From contig NZ_WBMS02000047.1 of assembly GCF_008923205.2 (NCBI RefSeq), positions 1 to 64,000 of the forward strand: a DNA stretch of 64,000 nucleotides. The letters run 5' to 3'. The stretch's first letter is position 1. Each line of letters opens with the position of its first letter. The notes below the pieces were generated by a model that saw only the letters and a list, made by a program, of their open reading frames with translations, had not been told where the DNA came from and did no database searches. A program made the position numbers and the translations under genes. Shown one piece after another: positions 37,055 through 46,007 of the stretch. This DNA comes from Actinomadura physcomitrii (lineage in GTDB: Bacteria > Actinomycetota > Actinomycetes > Streptosporangiales > Streptosporangiaceae).

Positions 37055-38476
37055 GTGAGCCAGGCAACCGAGCCGCTCGACTACCGCGGCGCCGTGAGCG
37101 CGATCATGAGCCGGGGCGTCGAGTGGGAGATCGACCCGACCCTCGACCGGATCCGCGACCTCGTGGACGTGCTGGGCGAGCCGCACCGCGCGTATCCGGT
37201 GATCCACGTCGCGGGCACGAACGGCAAGTCCAGCACCGCGCGGCTGATCGAGGCGCTGCTGCGCGAGCGCGGCCTGCGCACCGGGCTGTACACCAGCCCC
37301 GAGATGACCACGCTGCGCGAGCGGATCGCGATCGACGGGGAGCCGATCGGCGAGGAGCGGTTCGCCGAGGCGTTCCAGGACGTGCTGCCGTACGTGCAGC
37401 TGATCGACGGCAAGCACGAGGCGCGGCTGTCGTTCTTCGAGGTGCTGACCGCGATGGCGTTCGCCGCGTTCGCCGACGCGCCGGTCGATGTGGCGGTGGT
37501 CGAGGTCGGCATGGGCGGGACGTGGGACGCCACGAACGTCGCCGACGGCGCCGTCGCCGTCGTCACCCCGATCGGCCTCGACCACACCCGCTACCTCGGC
37601 GACACCCTCGAGGAGATCGCCGCGGAGAAGGCGGGGATCATCAAGCCGGGCTCGGTCGCGGTGCTGTCCCAGCAGCCCGTCGAGGCGGCCGAGGTGCTGC
37701 TGCGGCGGGTCGTGGAGACCGGCGCCGCCGCGGCGCGCGAGGGCATCGAGTACGGCGTGCTGAGCCGGGACGTCGCCGTCGGCGGCCAGATGATCGGCCT
37801 GCGCGGGCTGCACGGCACCTACGAGGAGATCTTCCTGCCGCTGTTCGGCGAGCACATGGCGAGCAACGCCGCGACCGCGCTGGCGGCCGTCGAGGCGTTC
37901 GCCAGCGGCGCGCCGACCAGGGGAGAGGTCGCGCTGGAGGCCGCCACGCGGATCGCGCCGGGGGAGGCGTTCCTGGGCGGCGACGAGGGGCAGCTCGACC
38001 CGGCGCTGGTGCGCAGCGGGTTCGCCAAGTCGGCGTCGCCGGGCCGGCTGGAGGTCGCCCGGACGGGCCCGACCGTGCTGCTGGACGCGGCGCACAACCC
38101 GGCCGGGATGGCGGCGACGGTCGCCACGGTCACCGAGTCGTTCGGCTTCACCCGGCTGGTCGGCGTGCTCGCCGTCGCCGCGGACAAGGACGTCGCCGGG
38201 GTCCTCGACCAGCTCGAACCGGTCCTGGCCGAGCTGGTGGTGACGCGCAACTCCTCGCCGCGGTCGCTGCCGCCGGAGGAGCTGGCGGAGCTCGCCGAGG
38301 GGGTCTTCGGGCCGGAGCGGGTGCACGTCGCCGAGCGGCTGGACGACGCGATCGACCGCGCGATCGGGCTGGCCGAGGAGACCGGCGAGTACCGGGGCGC
38401 CGGCGTACTGATCACCGGCTCGGTGGTCACCGCCGGCGACGCCAGGACACTGCTGCGGGTAGGGGAGGGCCGGTGA
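37055..38476 (+). CDS. folC: Folylpolyglutamate synthase / dihydrofolate synthase
   Basis: FolC joins glutamate to dihydropteroate and to tetrahydrofolate in the cytoplasm. The 473-residue product has the P-loop HVAGTNGKSSTARLIEALL (about 51), TSPEMTTLRERIAIDG, VEVGMGGTWDATN and AHNPAGMAATVATV (about 346), as expected. A possible -10 box TAGGCT lies about 10 bases before the GTG at 37055, so the message may be leaderless. The TGA overlaps the GTG of the DUF4233 gene (GTGA), indicating translational coupling. folC-DUF4233-ndk is a conserved actinobacterial order. Confidence 0.95.
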   Translation: MSQATEPLDYRGAVSAIMSRGVEWEIDPTLDRIRDLVDVLGEPHRAYPVIHVAGTNGKSSTARLIEALLRERGLRTGLYTSPEMTTLRERIAIDGEPIGEERFAEAFQDVLPYVQLIDGKHEARLSFFEVLTAMAFAAFADAPVDVAVVEVGMGGTWDATNVADGAVAVVTPIGLDHTRYLGDTLEEIAAEKAGIIKPGSVAVLSQQPVEAAEVLLRRVVETGAAAAREGIEYGVLSRDVAVGGQMIGLRGLHGTYEEIFLPLFGEHMASNAATALAAVEAFASGAPTRGEVALEAATRIAPGEAFLGGDEGQLDPALVRSGFAKSASPGRLEVARTGPTVLLDAAHNPAGMAATVATVTESFGFTRLVGVLAVAADKDVAGVLDQLEPVLAELVVTRNSSPRSLPPEELAELAEGVFGPERVHVAERLDDAIDRAIGLAEETGEYRGAGVLITGSVVTAGDARTLLRVGEGR

Positions 38477-38868
38477 CCGCCATGGCGGAAGGCACGACGG
38501 AAGGCGTCGAGGAGCAGGCCGGAAGGGGCGGGAGGAAGGCCGCCGACGGGGTGCGCAGGCTGTACGCGACGGTGCTGGCCTGCGAGGCGATCGTGATCGC
38601 GCTGGCGATCCCGGTGGCGGTCGCGGTGCTGGACGTGTCCGGCGCGACGGCCGGGGCGGTGTGCGGCGGCCTGGCGGTGCTGTGCCTGCTGATGGCCGGG
38701 CTGCTGCGGTTCCGGTGGTCGTTCGCGGCGGGCTCGGTGCTGCAGGTGGCGATCATCGCGACCGGGTTCATGGTGCCGGCCATGTTCTTCCTCGGTGCCG
38801 TGTTCGGGGCGCTCTGGCTGACGGCCTTTTGGATGGGACGCAAGGTGGAGCGGCTCCCGGCGCGCTAA
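38473..38868 (+). CDS. DUF4233 membrane protein
   Basis: A GTG overlapping the folC stop opens a 131-residue protein (ATG at 38482 is an alternative). Three to four hydrophobic helices are visible: LYATVLACEAIVIALAIPVA, AVCGGLAVLCLLMAGLLRF, VLQVAIIATGFMVPAMFFL and a last FGALWLTAFWMG. DUF4233 proteins occur almost only in actinobacteria between folC and ndk; their function is unknown. The coupling to folC argues for a link to folate or nucleotide metabolism, or simply a common transcript. Confidence 0.85.
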   Translation: MTAMAEGTTEGVEEQAGRGGRKAADGVRRLYATVLACEAIVIALAIPVAVAVLDVSGATAGAVCGGLAVLCLLMAGLLRFRWSFAAGSVLQVAIIATGFMVPAMFFLGAVFGALWLTAFWMGRKVERLPAR

Positions 38869-38926
38869 ATTCGCGGGGACGGCACCCATTCCTCGCCGGA
38901 TCCCTGCGCACGATGAACGAACAATT

Positions 38927-38955
38927 CTGACATTCTTCTTTTTTGGGAAATAGTG
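38927..38955 (+). promoter_or_regulatory. Candidate promoter of the MFS-like gene
   Basis: CTGACA (38927-38932) and ATAGTG (38950-38955) are separated by 17 bases within an AT-rich stretch (TTCTTCTTTTTTGGG) that stands out from the surrounding GC. The downstream start is 34 bases from the -10 box with AAGGAG between. Confidence 0.4.
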
Positions 38956-38989
38956 CGTTCGGCGGGGACGACCTCCGAAGGAGCACGCC

Positions 38990-40513
38990 GTGTCCTCCCA
39001 CGCGCACGACCAGCCGGGCGTCCCGCTCCCGGCGCCGGACCGCACGGCGCCGGACCGCACGGCGCCGGACCGCCCCGCCGCCGGCGGGGGCGCCGCCGCA
39101 CGGCGCCTGCCCGCGGCGCTCGGCGCGCTGCTGACCGCCGTCACCGTCCTGCCCGCCGCCGTGCTGGTCGTGCCCGACGCCACCGCCGGAGCCGTCCCCG
39201 CCGCCGCGCGTGCGCTCGGCCTCGGCGACGCCCGCGTCCCCGCCCTGCTGCGCGCCACCGGCCTGTCGCTGCCCGCGCTCGCGCTCACCGTCCCGCTCGC
39301 CGCCGTCGCCGCCCGCCGGCTGCCCGCGTGGACCGTCCTCGCCACCGGCCTCGCCGTCCTGCTCGGCGGGCTCGGCGCCGTCCGGTTCGCCGGCTCCGTG
39401 CCGCTCGTCGGCGCCGTCCGCGCCGCGCAGGGCGCCGGCGCCGGGATCGCACTGCCCGCCTCCCTCGTCCTCGTGTGGGAGCGGCGGAACGCGGTCCTGT
39501 CCGTCGTCTGGGCCGGCGTGCTCGCCGCGGCGCTCCTCGTCGCGATGCCCGTCGCGCTGCACGCCGTCCCGCCGCCGCGCCCGGGCGCGGCGCCCGCCGG
39601 GTGGCACGCGGCGCTCGCCCCCTTCCCCTGGCTCGCGGGCGCCGCCGCGGCGGCCGCCGTCCTCGGGTTCCTGCTGCGCGGGCGCGTCCCGTGGACGCTG
39701 CCGCCGCCGCGCCTCGCCGAGCGCGGACGGCTCGCCCTCCCGTCCGTCCCCATCGCGGGCTTCGCGTTCCTCGCCGTCGTCGCGGCGCACGGCTGGTCGC
39801 CCGGCGCCCGCCTCGTCGTCGCCGCGTCCGCGCTCGCCGCGCTCGCCGGAATCGCGGCGGCCGGCGGCGCGGAGGGCGGCCCGTTCGGCTGCGCGGTCGT
39901 CATGGTCGCCACCGGCCTGCTCACCTACCCGCTCGCGGCGCCGCTGTCCGGCCTCGCCGCCGCGGGCGGCCCCGCGTCCGATACCCTGCCGCCCGCCGCC
40001 GCGGCCGTGGCCGCGGTCATCGGCGCGCTCGCCGCGTCCCGCGCGCGCCCCCGCGCCGCCGTCGCGGCCGGCCACGCCCTGATGGCCGCCGGCATCGCCC
40101 TGGCCGTAGCCGCCGGGCCCACCGGACGCTGGACACCGGTCGTCCTGCTCGTCCCAATCGGCACCGGCGCCGGGCTCGCCCTCGCCGCCTCCCTGCGGGA
40201 CGCGCACGTCGGCGCCGCGCTGTTCGGCCTCTCGCTGTGCTTCCCCGCCGTCCTCACCGGCCAGCTCTTCGTCCTCTCCCTCCAGGCGGACCGGCTGCGG
40301 CGCACGGACGCGCCCGCCGGCGCGTCGCACCTCGGCGCGCTCGCCGACGGCTACCGCGTCTGGCTCCTCGTCGCCGGCGGCGCCGCCGTCCTGCTCGCCG
40401 CCCTCACCCTGCGCCTCATCGCCCGGCAGAGCGGCAGCGGTGAACGGCAGGGCGGCAGCGGTGAACGGCACCGCCGCGCCGCCGAATCCGCTCCGGTCCC
40501 CGAAGCCGGGTAG
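38990..40513 (+). CDS. MFS-like multi-span membrane protein
   Basis: The 507-residue protein has about 12-14 hydrophobic segments from residue 40 to 480 and a hydrophilic N-terminus with a small DRTAP repeat. The gene is extremely GC- and Ala-rich. Segment order and the ALRAAQGAGAGIALPASLVL stretch (resembling the RxxxGxGxG motif C of 14-TM drug transporters) suggest the major facilitator superfamily. The conserved loop GxLaDrxGrr is not clear. Neither substrate nor polarity can be inferred. It lies between DUF4233 and ndk, where insertion of an extra gene is unusual. Confidence 0.6.
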   Translation: MSSHAHDQPGVPLPAPDRTAPDRTAPDRPAAGGGAAARRLPAALGALLTAVTVLPAAVLVVPDATAGAVPAAARALGLGDARVPALLRATGLSLPALALTVPLAAVAARRLPAWTVLATGLAVLLGGLGAVRFAGSVPLVGAVRAAQGAGAGIALPASLVLVWERRNAVLSVVWAGVLAAALLVAMPVALHAVPPPRPGAAPAGWHAALAPFPWLAGAAAAAAVLGFLLRGRVPWTLPPPRLAERGRLALPSVPIAGFAFLAVVAAHGWSPGARLVVAASALAALAGIAAAGGAEGGPFGCAVVMVATGLLTYPLAAPLSGLAAAGGPASDTLPPAAAAVAAVIGALAASRARPRAAVAAGHALMAAGIALAVAAGPTGRWTPVVLLVPIGTGAGLALAASLRDAHVGAALFGLSLCFPAVLTGQLFVLSLQADRLRRTDAPAGASHLGALADGYRVWLLVAGGAAVLLAALTLRLIARQSGSGERQGGSGERHRRAAESAPVPEAG

Positions 40514-40558
40514 GATTCGCGCGCTCACCCAATCTGAATTCCACAAGGAGAAACACAC

Positions 40559-40969
40559 GTGTCCGAGCGCACTCTCGTCCTGGTCAAGCCCGACGGCGTC
40601 CGGCGCGGCGTCGTCGGCGAGGTCATCGCCCGGATCGAGCGCAAGGGACTGACGCTCGCCGCGCTCGAACTGCGCACCCTTTCCCGGGAGACCGCCGAGG
40701 CGCACTACGCCGAGCACTCGAGCAAGCCGTTCTTCGGCGAGCTCGTCGAGTTCATCACCGGCGGCCCGCTCGTCGCGATGGTCGTCGAGGGCCCGCGCGC
40801 CATCGAGGCGTTCCGCGCCCTGGCCGGCGCCACCGACCCCGTCAGCGCCACGCCCGGCACCATCCGCGGCGACTTCGCCCTGGAGATCGGCGAGAACATC
40901 GTGCACGGCTCGGACGCGCCCGACTCCGCCGAGCGCGAGATCAAGCTCTTCTTCCCCGAGCTCGGCTGA
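40559..40969 (+). CDS. ndk: Nucleoside diphosphate kinase
   Basis: Ndk transfers the gamma phosphate from ATP to other nucleoside diphosphates via a phospho-histidine. The 136-residue protein starts at a GTG (MSERTLVLVKPDGVRRGVVG) behind AAGGAGA. The active-site His is in GENIVHGSDAPDSAEREIKL (about residue 117). It carries all expected residues and normal length. It is followed by two terminator-like hairpins before the mre operon. Confidence 0.97.
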   Translation: MSERTLVLVKPDGVRRGVVGEVIARIERKGLTLAALELRTLSRETAEAHYAEHSSKPFFGELVEFITGGPLVAMVVEGPRAIEAFRALAGATDPVSATPGTIRGDFALEIGENIVHGSDAPDSAEREIKLFFPELG

Positions 40970-41018
40970 CCCTCCTCGGGGGCGACCCTCGCGACCGCCC
41001 GTACGGGTCCCGCACGAC

Positions 41019-41085
41019 ACGCGGGCCGGAGATCTCCGGCCCGCGTTGCTTTAGCTAAAAGCGGGCTGGTCAGCACCCGTTTTTT
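41019..41085 (+). terminator. Double terminator after ndk
   Basis: A perfect 28-base palindrome (41019-41046, arms ACGCGGGCCGGAGA/TCTCCGGCCCGCGT) starts 50 bases past the ndk stop. A second smaller hairpin (CGGGCTGGTCAGCACCCG) follows, then six T at 41080-41085, one of the few true T-run terminators in the window. They insulate the mre operon from ndk. Confidence 0.8.
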
Positions 41086-41188
41086 GGGCGACGCGCGGAG
41101 CGGGGGCGACTGCCCGCGAGCGCGCCTGCACGTTACGATGGACGCGCCGCTATACACGCCCGACAATCATGAAGGGCTCCCTTTCTTC

Positions 41189-42223
41189 ATGGGTAACAAG
41201 CTGTCGTTTCTCGGCCGTGACATGGCGGTCGACCTTGGCACCGCCAACACGCTGGTGTACGTGCGCGGTCGCGGCATCGTCCTCAACGAGCCGTCCGTGG
41301 TCGCGATCAACACCAACACCGGCAAGATCGTCGCGGTGGGCATCGAGGCCAAGCGGATGATCGGCCGCACGCCCGGCAACATCGTGGCGGTCCGCCCGCT
41401 CAAGGACGGTGTCATCGCCGACTTCGACGTCACCGAGCGGATGCTGCGCTACTTCATCCAGAAGGTCCACAAACGCCGGCACTTCGCCAAGCCGCGGATC
41501 GTGGTGGCGGTGCCGAGCGGGATCACCGGGGTGGAGCAGCGCGCCGTCAAGGACGCCGGCTACCAGGCCGGAGCCCGCCGCGTGTACATCATCGAGGAGC
41601 CGATGGCCGCCGCGATCGGCGCCGGGCTGCCCGTCTACGAGCCGACCGGGAACATGGTGGTCGACATCGGCGGCGGCACCACCGAGGTCGCGATCATCTC
41701 CCTGGGCGGCATCGTGACGAGCCAGTCGGTGCGGGTCGGCGGCGACGAGCTGGACCAGGCGGTCATCTCCTTCTCCAAGAAGGAGTACTCGCTGATGCTC
41801 GGGGAAAGGACCGCCGAGGAGATCAAGATGGCGATCGGGTCCGCCTATCCCGGCGGCGACGAGGAGCCGCACGCCGAGATCCGCGGCCGCGACCTCGTCA
41901 GCGGGCTGCCCAAGACCGTCGTGATCTCCGCCGAGGAGGTCAGGCGGGCGATCGAGGAGCCGGTCAACGCCGTCGTGGACGCGGTGAAGACCACGCTCGA
42001 CAAGTGCCCGCCGGAGCTGTCCGGCGACATCATGGACCGCGGGATCGCCCTGACGGGCGGCGGCGCGCTGCTGAAGAACCTGGACGAGCGGCTCCGCGAG
42101 GAGACCGGCATGCCGATCCACCTGGTCGACAACCCGCTCGACTCGGTGGTGCTCGGCACCGGCAAGTGCGTCGAGGACTTCGAGTCGCTGCGGCAGGTCC
42201 TCGTACCGGAGTCGCGGCACTGA
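41189..42223 (+). CDS. mreB: Rod-shape-determining protein MreB
   Basis: This bacterial actin forms membrane-associated filaments that organise lateral-wall or spore-wall synthesis. From the ATG at 41189 it has 344 residues. Phosphate 1 is MAVDLGTANTLVYVRGRG, phosphate 2 VDIGGGTTEVAIISLGG and the adenosine loop LTGGGALLKNLDE. A TACGAT at 41134-41139 could be its -10 box. First gene of mreB-mreC-mreD-mrdA-rodA. In Streptomyces this cluster acts mainly in spore-wall synthesis. It also tells that the organism has the complete elongation machinery. Confidence 0.97.
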   Translation: MGNKLSFLGRDMAVDLGTANTLVYVRGRGIVLNEPSVVAINTNTGKIVAVGIEAKRMIGRTPGNIVAVRPLKDGVIADFDVTERMLRYFIQKVHKRRHFAKPRIVVAVPSGITGVEQRAVKDAGYQAGARRVYIIEEPMAAAIGAGLPVYEPTGNMVVDIGGGTTEVAIISLGGIVTSQSVRVGGDELDQAVISFSKKEYSLMLGERTAEEIKMAIGSAYPGGDEEPHAEIRGRDLVSGLPKTVVISAEEVRRAIEEPVNAVVDAVKTTLDKCPPELSGDIMDRGIALTGGGALLKNLDERLREETGMPIHLVDNPLDSVVLGTGKCVEDFESLRQVLVPESRH

Positions 42224-42277
42224 ACCGGTCGCGGCACTGAACTGCCGGCGGCGACCACAGAATCCGGAGGTCGGTGG

Positions 42278-43285
42278 GTGAAGGACACCCGGCGCACCCG
42301 CGCGGTCCTCGGCGTGCTGCTCGTCGCGGCCCTCGCGATGATCACCATGGACTACCGCGGCGGGGACGACTCGCCGCTGCGCGGCCTGAGAAGCGCCGGC
42401 GCGGCCGTGTTCGGGCCGGTCGAGCGGGCGTCGGCGGCGGTGGTGCGGCCGGTCGGCAACACCTTCGACGCCATCACCGACGCACCGGGCGAGCGCCGCC
42501 GCGCGGACCGGCTCGCCCGCGACAACCAGCGGCTGCGCGAGCAGCTGCGCTCCACCCGGCTCGACCAGGACCGCTCCGCGCAGCTGCAGCGGCTGCTCGG
42601 CACCGCCGGGATGGGCGGCTACAAGATCCTCGCCGCGCAGGTGATCTCCGCCGGGCAGGGCTTCGAGGACACCGTCACCATCGACGTCGGCAGCCGCAGC
42701 GGCGTCCGCCCCGACATGACCGTGATGAGCGCGGACGGCCTCGTCGGCCGGGTCACCCGGGTCGGCCCCGCCACCGCTACCGTGCTGCTCGCCACCGACC
42801 AGACCTCCTCCGTCGGGTCCCGCCTGGAGGACTCCAAGGAGATCGGCATCGTGCAGGGCACCGGGCGGCGGGGCCTCGGCGGCGGCGCCACCCCGCTGCG
42901 CTTCCAGCTGCTGGACGCCAGCGCGCCGATGAAGGTCGGGCAGCGGCTCGTCACGCTCGGCTCGCAGGGCGAGCGCCCGTACGTGCCGGGCGTCCCGATC
43001 GGCACCGTGGAGCGCATCGACGCCTCCTCCGGCGGGCTGACCCGCACCGCCTACGTCAAGCCGTTCGTGCACTTCACCCGCCTGGACGTGGTCGCCGTCG
43101 TGGTGGCGCCGCCGAAGACCGACCCGCGCGACGCGGTCCTGCCGCCCAAGCCCGCCCCGCCGCCGAGCCCGACGCCCACCCCCAGCGGCTCGCCCGGCGC
43201 AAAGAAGAAGAAGGGCAAGAAGGGACCCAAGACCGAAGCGGACGGCACCGCCACCCCGTCCGCGAACCCGACCTCGGGGGGATGA
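42278..43285 (+). CDS. mreC: Rod-shape-determining protein MreC
   Basis: This bitopic membrane protein has 335 residues. A short cytoplasmic N-terminus and one membrane helix (about 9-25) are followed by a coiled coil (ADRLARDNQRLREQLRSTRL, about 75-110). The extracytoplasmic double beta-barrel contains IDVGSRSGVRPDMTVMSADG and GQRLVTLGSQG. A Pro- and Lys-rich disordered tail (PAPPPSPTPTPSGS, AKKKKGKKGPK) of about 50 residues is specific to this branch. MreC connects MreB/MreD with PBP2 and activates it. 55 bases downstream of mreB. Confidence 0.94.
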   Translation: MKDTRRTRAVLGVLLVAALAMITMDYRGGDDSPLRGLRSAGAAVFGPVERASAAVVRPVGNTFDAITDAPGERRRADRLARDNQRLREQLRSTRLDQDRSAQLQRLLGTAGMGGYKILAAQVISAGQGFEDTVTIDVGSRSGVRPDMTVMSADGLVGRVTRVGPATATVLLATDQTSSVGSRLEDSKEIGIVQGTGRRGLGGGATPLRFQLLDASAPMKVGQRLVTLGSQGERPYVPGVPIGTVERIDASSGGLTRTAYVKPFVHFTRLDVVAVVVAPPKTDPRDAVLPPKPAPPPSPTPTPSGSPGAKKKKGKKGPKTEADGTATPSANPTSGG

Positions 43286-43286
43286 C

Positions 43287-43886
43287 GTGCTGAACCCACC
43301 GGAGACGTCGCAGACCGGCCGCACCCTCACCACCGTGCTGGTGATCGTGGTCGCGCTGATCCTGCAGGTGTCGGTGGCCAACCGGCTGCCGCTGCCCGGC
43401 GGGGTGCAGCCCGACCTGGTGCTGCTGGCGGTGGTCGCGCTCGCGCTCGTCTTCGGCTCGATGACCGGGATGGTCACCGGGTTCCTCGCGGGCCTCGCCG
43501 CCGACATCATCCCGCCCGCCGACCACACGATCGGCCGGTACGCGCTCGTCTACTGCCTCATCGGCCACCTGTGCGGCATCGCGTCCGCCGAGATGGACCG
43601 GCAGACGCTCGTGCCGTTCTTCGCGGTCGCCGCCGGCGCCCTCGCCGGCACCGTGCTGTACGCGGTGACCGGCATGATCCTCGGCGATCCGCGCGCCCAG
43701 TGGGACACCGTGTCGAGCATGGTGCCGCTGCAGGTCGGCTACGACGTGGTCGCCAGCCCGTTCATCGTATGGGCGGTGCTGCGCGTCACCCGCAGGTACG
43801 AGCGCGGCGAACGCTCCCGCGGGGACCGCCTGTCGGTGCCCACCGCCCGCTACCGCGCGATGTCGGGGCGGGGCGGCGGCCTGTGA
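43287..43886 (+). CDS. mreD: Rod-shape-determining protein MreD
   Basis: This 199-residue integral membrane protein has about 5-6 hydrophobic segments (TVLVIVVALILQVSVANRLP, DLVLLAVVALALVFGSMTGM, FFAVAAGALAGTVLYAVTGM). GTG start one base after the mreC stop. The IDPxL-type motif region is represented by QPDLVLLAVV and ADIIPPADHTIG. It forms a complex with MreC and PBP2/RodA. The stop overlaps the next start (GTGA), so translation of mrdA is coupled. Confidence 0.92.
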   Translation: MLNPPETSQTGRTLTTVLVIVVALILQVSVANRLPLPGGVQPDLVLLAVVALALVFGSMTGMVTGFLAGLAADIIPPADHTIGRYALVYCLIGHLCGIASAEMDRQTLVPFFAVAAGALAGTVLYAVTGMILGDPRAQWDTVSSMVPLQVGYDVVASPFIVWAVLRVTRRYERGERSRGDRLSVPTARYRAMSGRGGGL

Positions 43887-45955
43887 ACCCCAGAACGCAC
43901 TTCCGGCTCGTCGTCCTGTACGTGCTCGTCGGGCTGCTGCTGCTCGTCCTGATGGGCCGGCTGTGGAGCATGCAGATCCTCGACGGCTCGCACTACCAGC
44001 AGCTCGCCGACCAGAACCGCACCCGCGACATCGTCGTCCCGGCCGTCCGCGGCATGATCCTCGACGACCGCGGGATCCCGCTCGTCCGCAACCGCAGCGC
44101 GCTCGTCGTGTCCGTCGACCGCACGACGCTGTCTCGGCAGAAGGACGGCGGCAAGGCCGTGCTGGGCCGGCTCGCCGGCGTCCTCGGCACCACTTACCAG
44201 GACGTCGCGAACCGCATCCGGCTGTGCGGACCCGGCATCAAGCGGCCGTGCTGGCCCGGCTCGCCGTACCAGCCGATCCCCGTCGAGGACCACGTCGACC
44301 CCAAGCGCGCGCTGCAGATCATGGAGCGGCAGGAGGACTTCCCCGGCGTGACCGCGCAGGTCCAGGCCGTCCGCGACTACCCGCGGCCCGAGGGCGCGAC
44401 CGCCGCGCAGGTCCTCGGCTACCTGCAGCCGATCACCCAGGAGGAGCTCGACAAGCGCAAGGGGCTGAAGGTCACCGGCTACAGCGGCGTCGACCTGATC
44501 GGCCGCGCCGGGCTGGAGGCCCAGTACGACGCGGCGCTGCGCGGCGAGCCCGGGTTCCGCAGGGTGCTGGTCGACAGCCAGGGCCGCGTCACCGGCACCG
44601 CCGAGGAGAAGGCGGCCGTGCCCGGCGGCAACCTCGTCACCAGCATCGACGCCGGGGTGCAGGGCGCGGCGGAGAAGGCGCTGAAGCACGCGATCGAGAA
44701 CGGCCGCAAGGGCGGCCACCCGTCCGACGCGGGCGCCGCCGTGGTGATGGACGTGCAGACCGGCCGGATGGTCGCGATGGCCAGCTACCCGACCTACGAC
44801 CCCAGCATCTGGACCGGCGGCATCTCCCAGGACGAGTACGACGCGCTGCTCGGCAAGAAGAAGGGCGAGCCGCTGATCTCGCGGGTCACCCAGGGCCAGT
44901 TCGCGCCCGGCTCCACCTTCAAGGTCTCCTCGGTGGCGGCGGCGGTGCGGGACGGCTACCCGCTGAACGGCACCTACCAGTGCCCCGGGTCGTTCGACGT
45001 CGGCAGCCGCGCGTTCCACAACTTCGAGGGCGAGGCGCTCGGCTCCATGAGCCTGCACACCGCGCTGGTGAAGTCGTGCGACACGGTGTTCTACAAGTTC
45101 GCGTACGAGGAGTGGCTGCGCGACGGCGGCATGCACCCGAAGAAGAATCCGTCGGACCCGATGGTGAAGATGGCCCGCGACTACGGGTTCGGCAAGCCCA
45201 CCGGGATCGACCTGCCGAGCGAGGCCGGCGGCCGCATCCCGGACCGCGGCTGGAAGAAGGACTACTGGGACGCCACGAAGAAGGCGGACTGCAAGGCGGC
45301 CAAGAGCGGCTTCCCCGACGTGCAGAAGACCGACCCGGCGCGCGCCGCGTACCTGAAGGCGGTCGCCGCGGAGAACTGCGTCGACGGGTACGTGTGGCGC
45401 GCCGGTGACGCGGCGAACTTCTCCGTCGGGCAGGGCGACGTGCTGGTCACGCCGTTGCAGCTCGTCCGCGCGTACGCGGCGGTCGCCAACGGCGGCAAGC
45501 TGTTCACCCCGCGCCTCGGCCTCGCGGTGATGCGCCCGGACGGCGGCATCGAGCGCCGGATCGCCGACCCGCCGCCCACGAAGCTGCCGGTCGACCCGAA
45601 GGTGCTGGCCTACATCCGGGGCGGCCTCGCGGGCGTCACCAAGAGCGGCACGGCCGCCGGTGCGTTCAACGGCTTCGACTTCAAGAAGGTCGACGTGGCC
45701 GGCAAGACCGGCACCGCGGAGGTCTACGGCAAGGACGACAACTCGTGGTTCGCCTCGTTCGGCCCGGTGAAGCACCCCCGGTACGCGGTGGTGGTCATGG
45801 TCGCCCAAGGCGGGCAGGGCGCCGTGACGGCGGCGCCGGCCGTCCGGGAGATCTGGGAGGCCATGTACGGGACGAAGAAGCAGAAGCCGCTGCTGAAGGA
45901 CGGGAAGCTGCCGTCCGAGCTGCCGAGCGCGCCCGTCCAGGGGACCGCGCCGTGA
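43883..45955 (+). CDS. mrdA: Penicillin-binding protein 2 (transpeptidase)
   Basis: This class B PBP crosslinks peptidoglycan during elongation. It has 690 residues from a GTG overlapping the mreD stop. One N-terminal membrane helix (about 10-30) is followed by the pedestal/dimerisation domain (DIVVPAVRGMILDDRGIPLV) and the transpeptidase domain. The latter has SxxK in GSTFKVSS (about 346), the SxN-equivalent in KSCDTVFYKF (SCD instead of SxN) and KTG in AGKTGTAE (about 606). It pairs with the SEDS glycosyltransferase RodA encoded next. Confidence 0.94.
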   Translation: MNPRTHFRLVVLYVLVGLLLLVLMGRLWSMQILDGSHYQQLADQNRTRDIVVPAVRGMILDDRGIPLVRNRSALVVSVDRTTLSRQKDGGKAVLGRLAGVLGTTYQDVANRIRLCGPGIKRPCWPGSPYQPIPVEDHVDPKRALQIMERQEDFPGVTAQVQAVRDYPRPEGATAAQVLGYLQPITQEELDKRKGLKVTGYSGVDLIGRAGLEAQYDAALRGEPGFRRVLVDSQGRVTGTAEEKAAVPGGNLVTSIDAGVQGAAEKALKHAIENGRKGGHPSDAGAAVVMDVQTGRMVAMASYPTYDPSIWTGGISQDEYDALLGKKKGEPLISRVTQGQFAPGSTFKVSSVAAAVRDGYPLNGTYQCPGSFDVGSRAFHNFEGEALGSMSLHTALVKSCDTVFYKFAYEEWLRDGGMHPKKNPSDPMVKMARDYGFGKPTGIDLPSEAGGRIPDRGWKKDYWDATKKADCKAAKSGFPDVQKTDPARAAYLKAVAAENCVDGYVWRAGDAANFSVGQGDVLVTPLQLVRAYAAVANGGKLFTPRLGLAVMRPDGGIERRIADPPPTKLPVDPKVLAYIRGGLAGVTKSGTAAGAFNGFDFKKVDVAGKTGTAEVYGKDDNSWFASFGPVKHPRYAVVVMVAQGGQGAVTAAPAVREIWEAMYGTKKQKPLLKDGKLPSELPSAPVQGTAP

Positions 45956-46007
45956 CCGCCGCGGGCGCCGCCGTGCGGCACTGCGAGCCGCCGATCGGAG
46001 CGGGACG

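Noticed and set aside
36842..38326. A 494-codon leftward frame opposite folC
   Set aside because: It lies antisense to well-conserved folC motifs and has shadow composition only.
41150..43528. A 792-codon leftward frame opposite mreB-mreC
   Set aside because: It is a GC-bias artefact; both sense genes have conserved motifs and the antisense product none.
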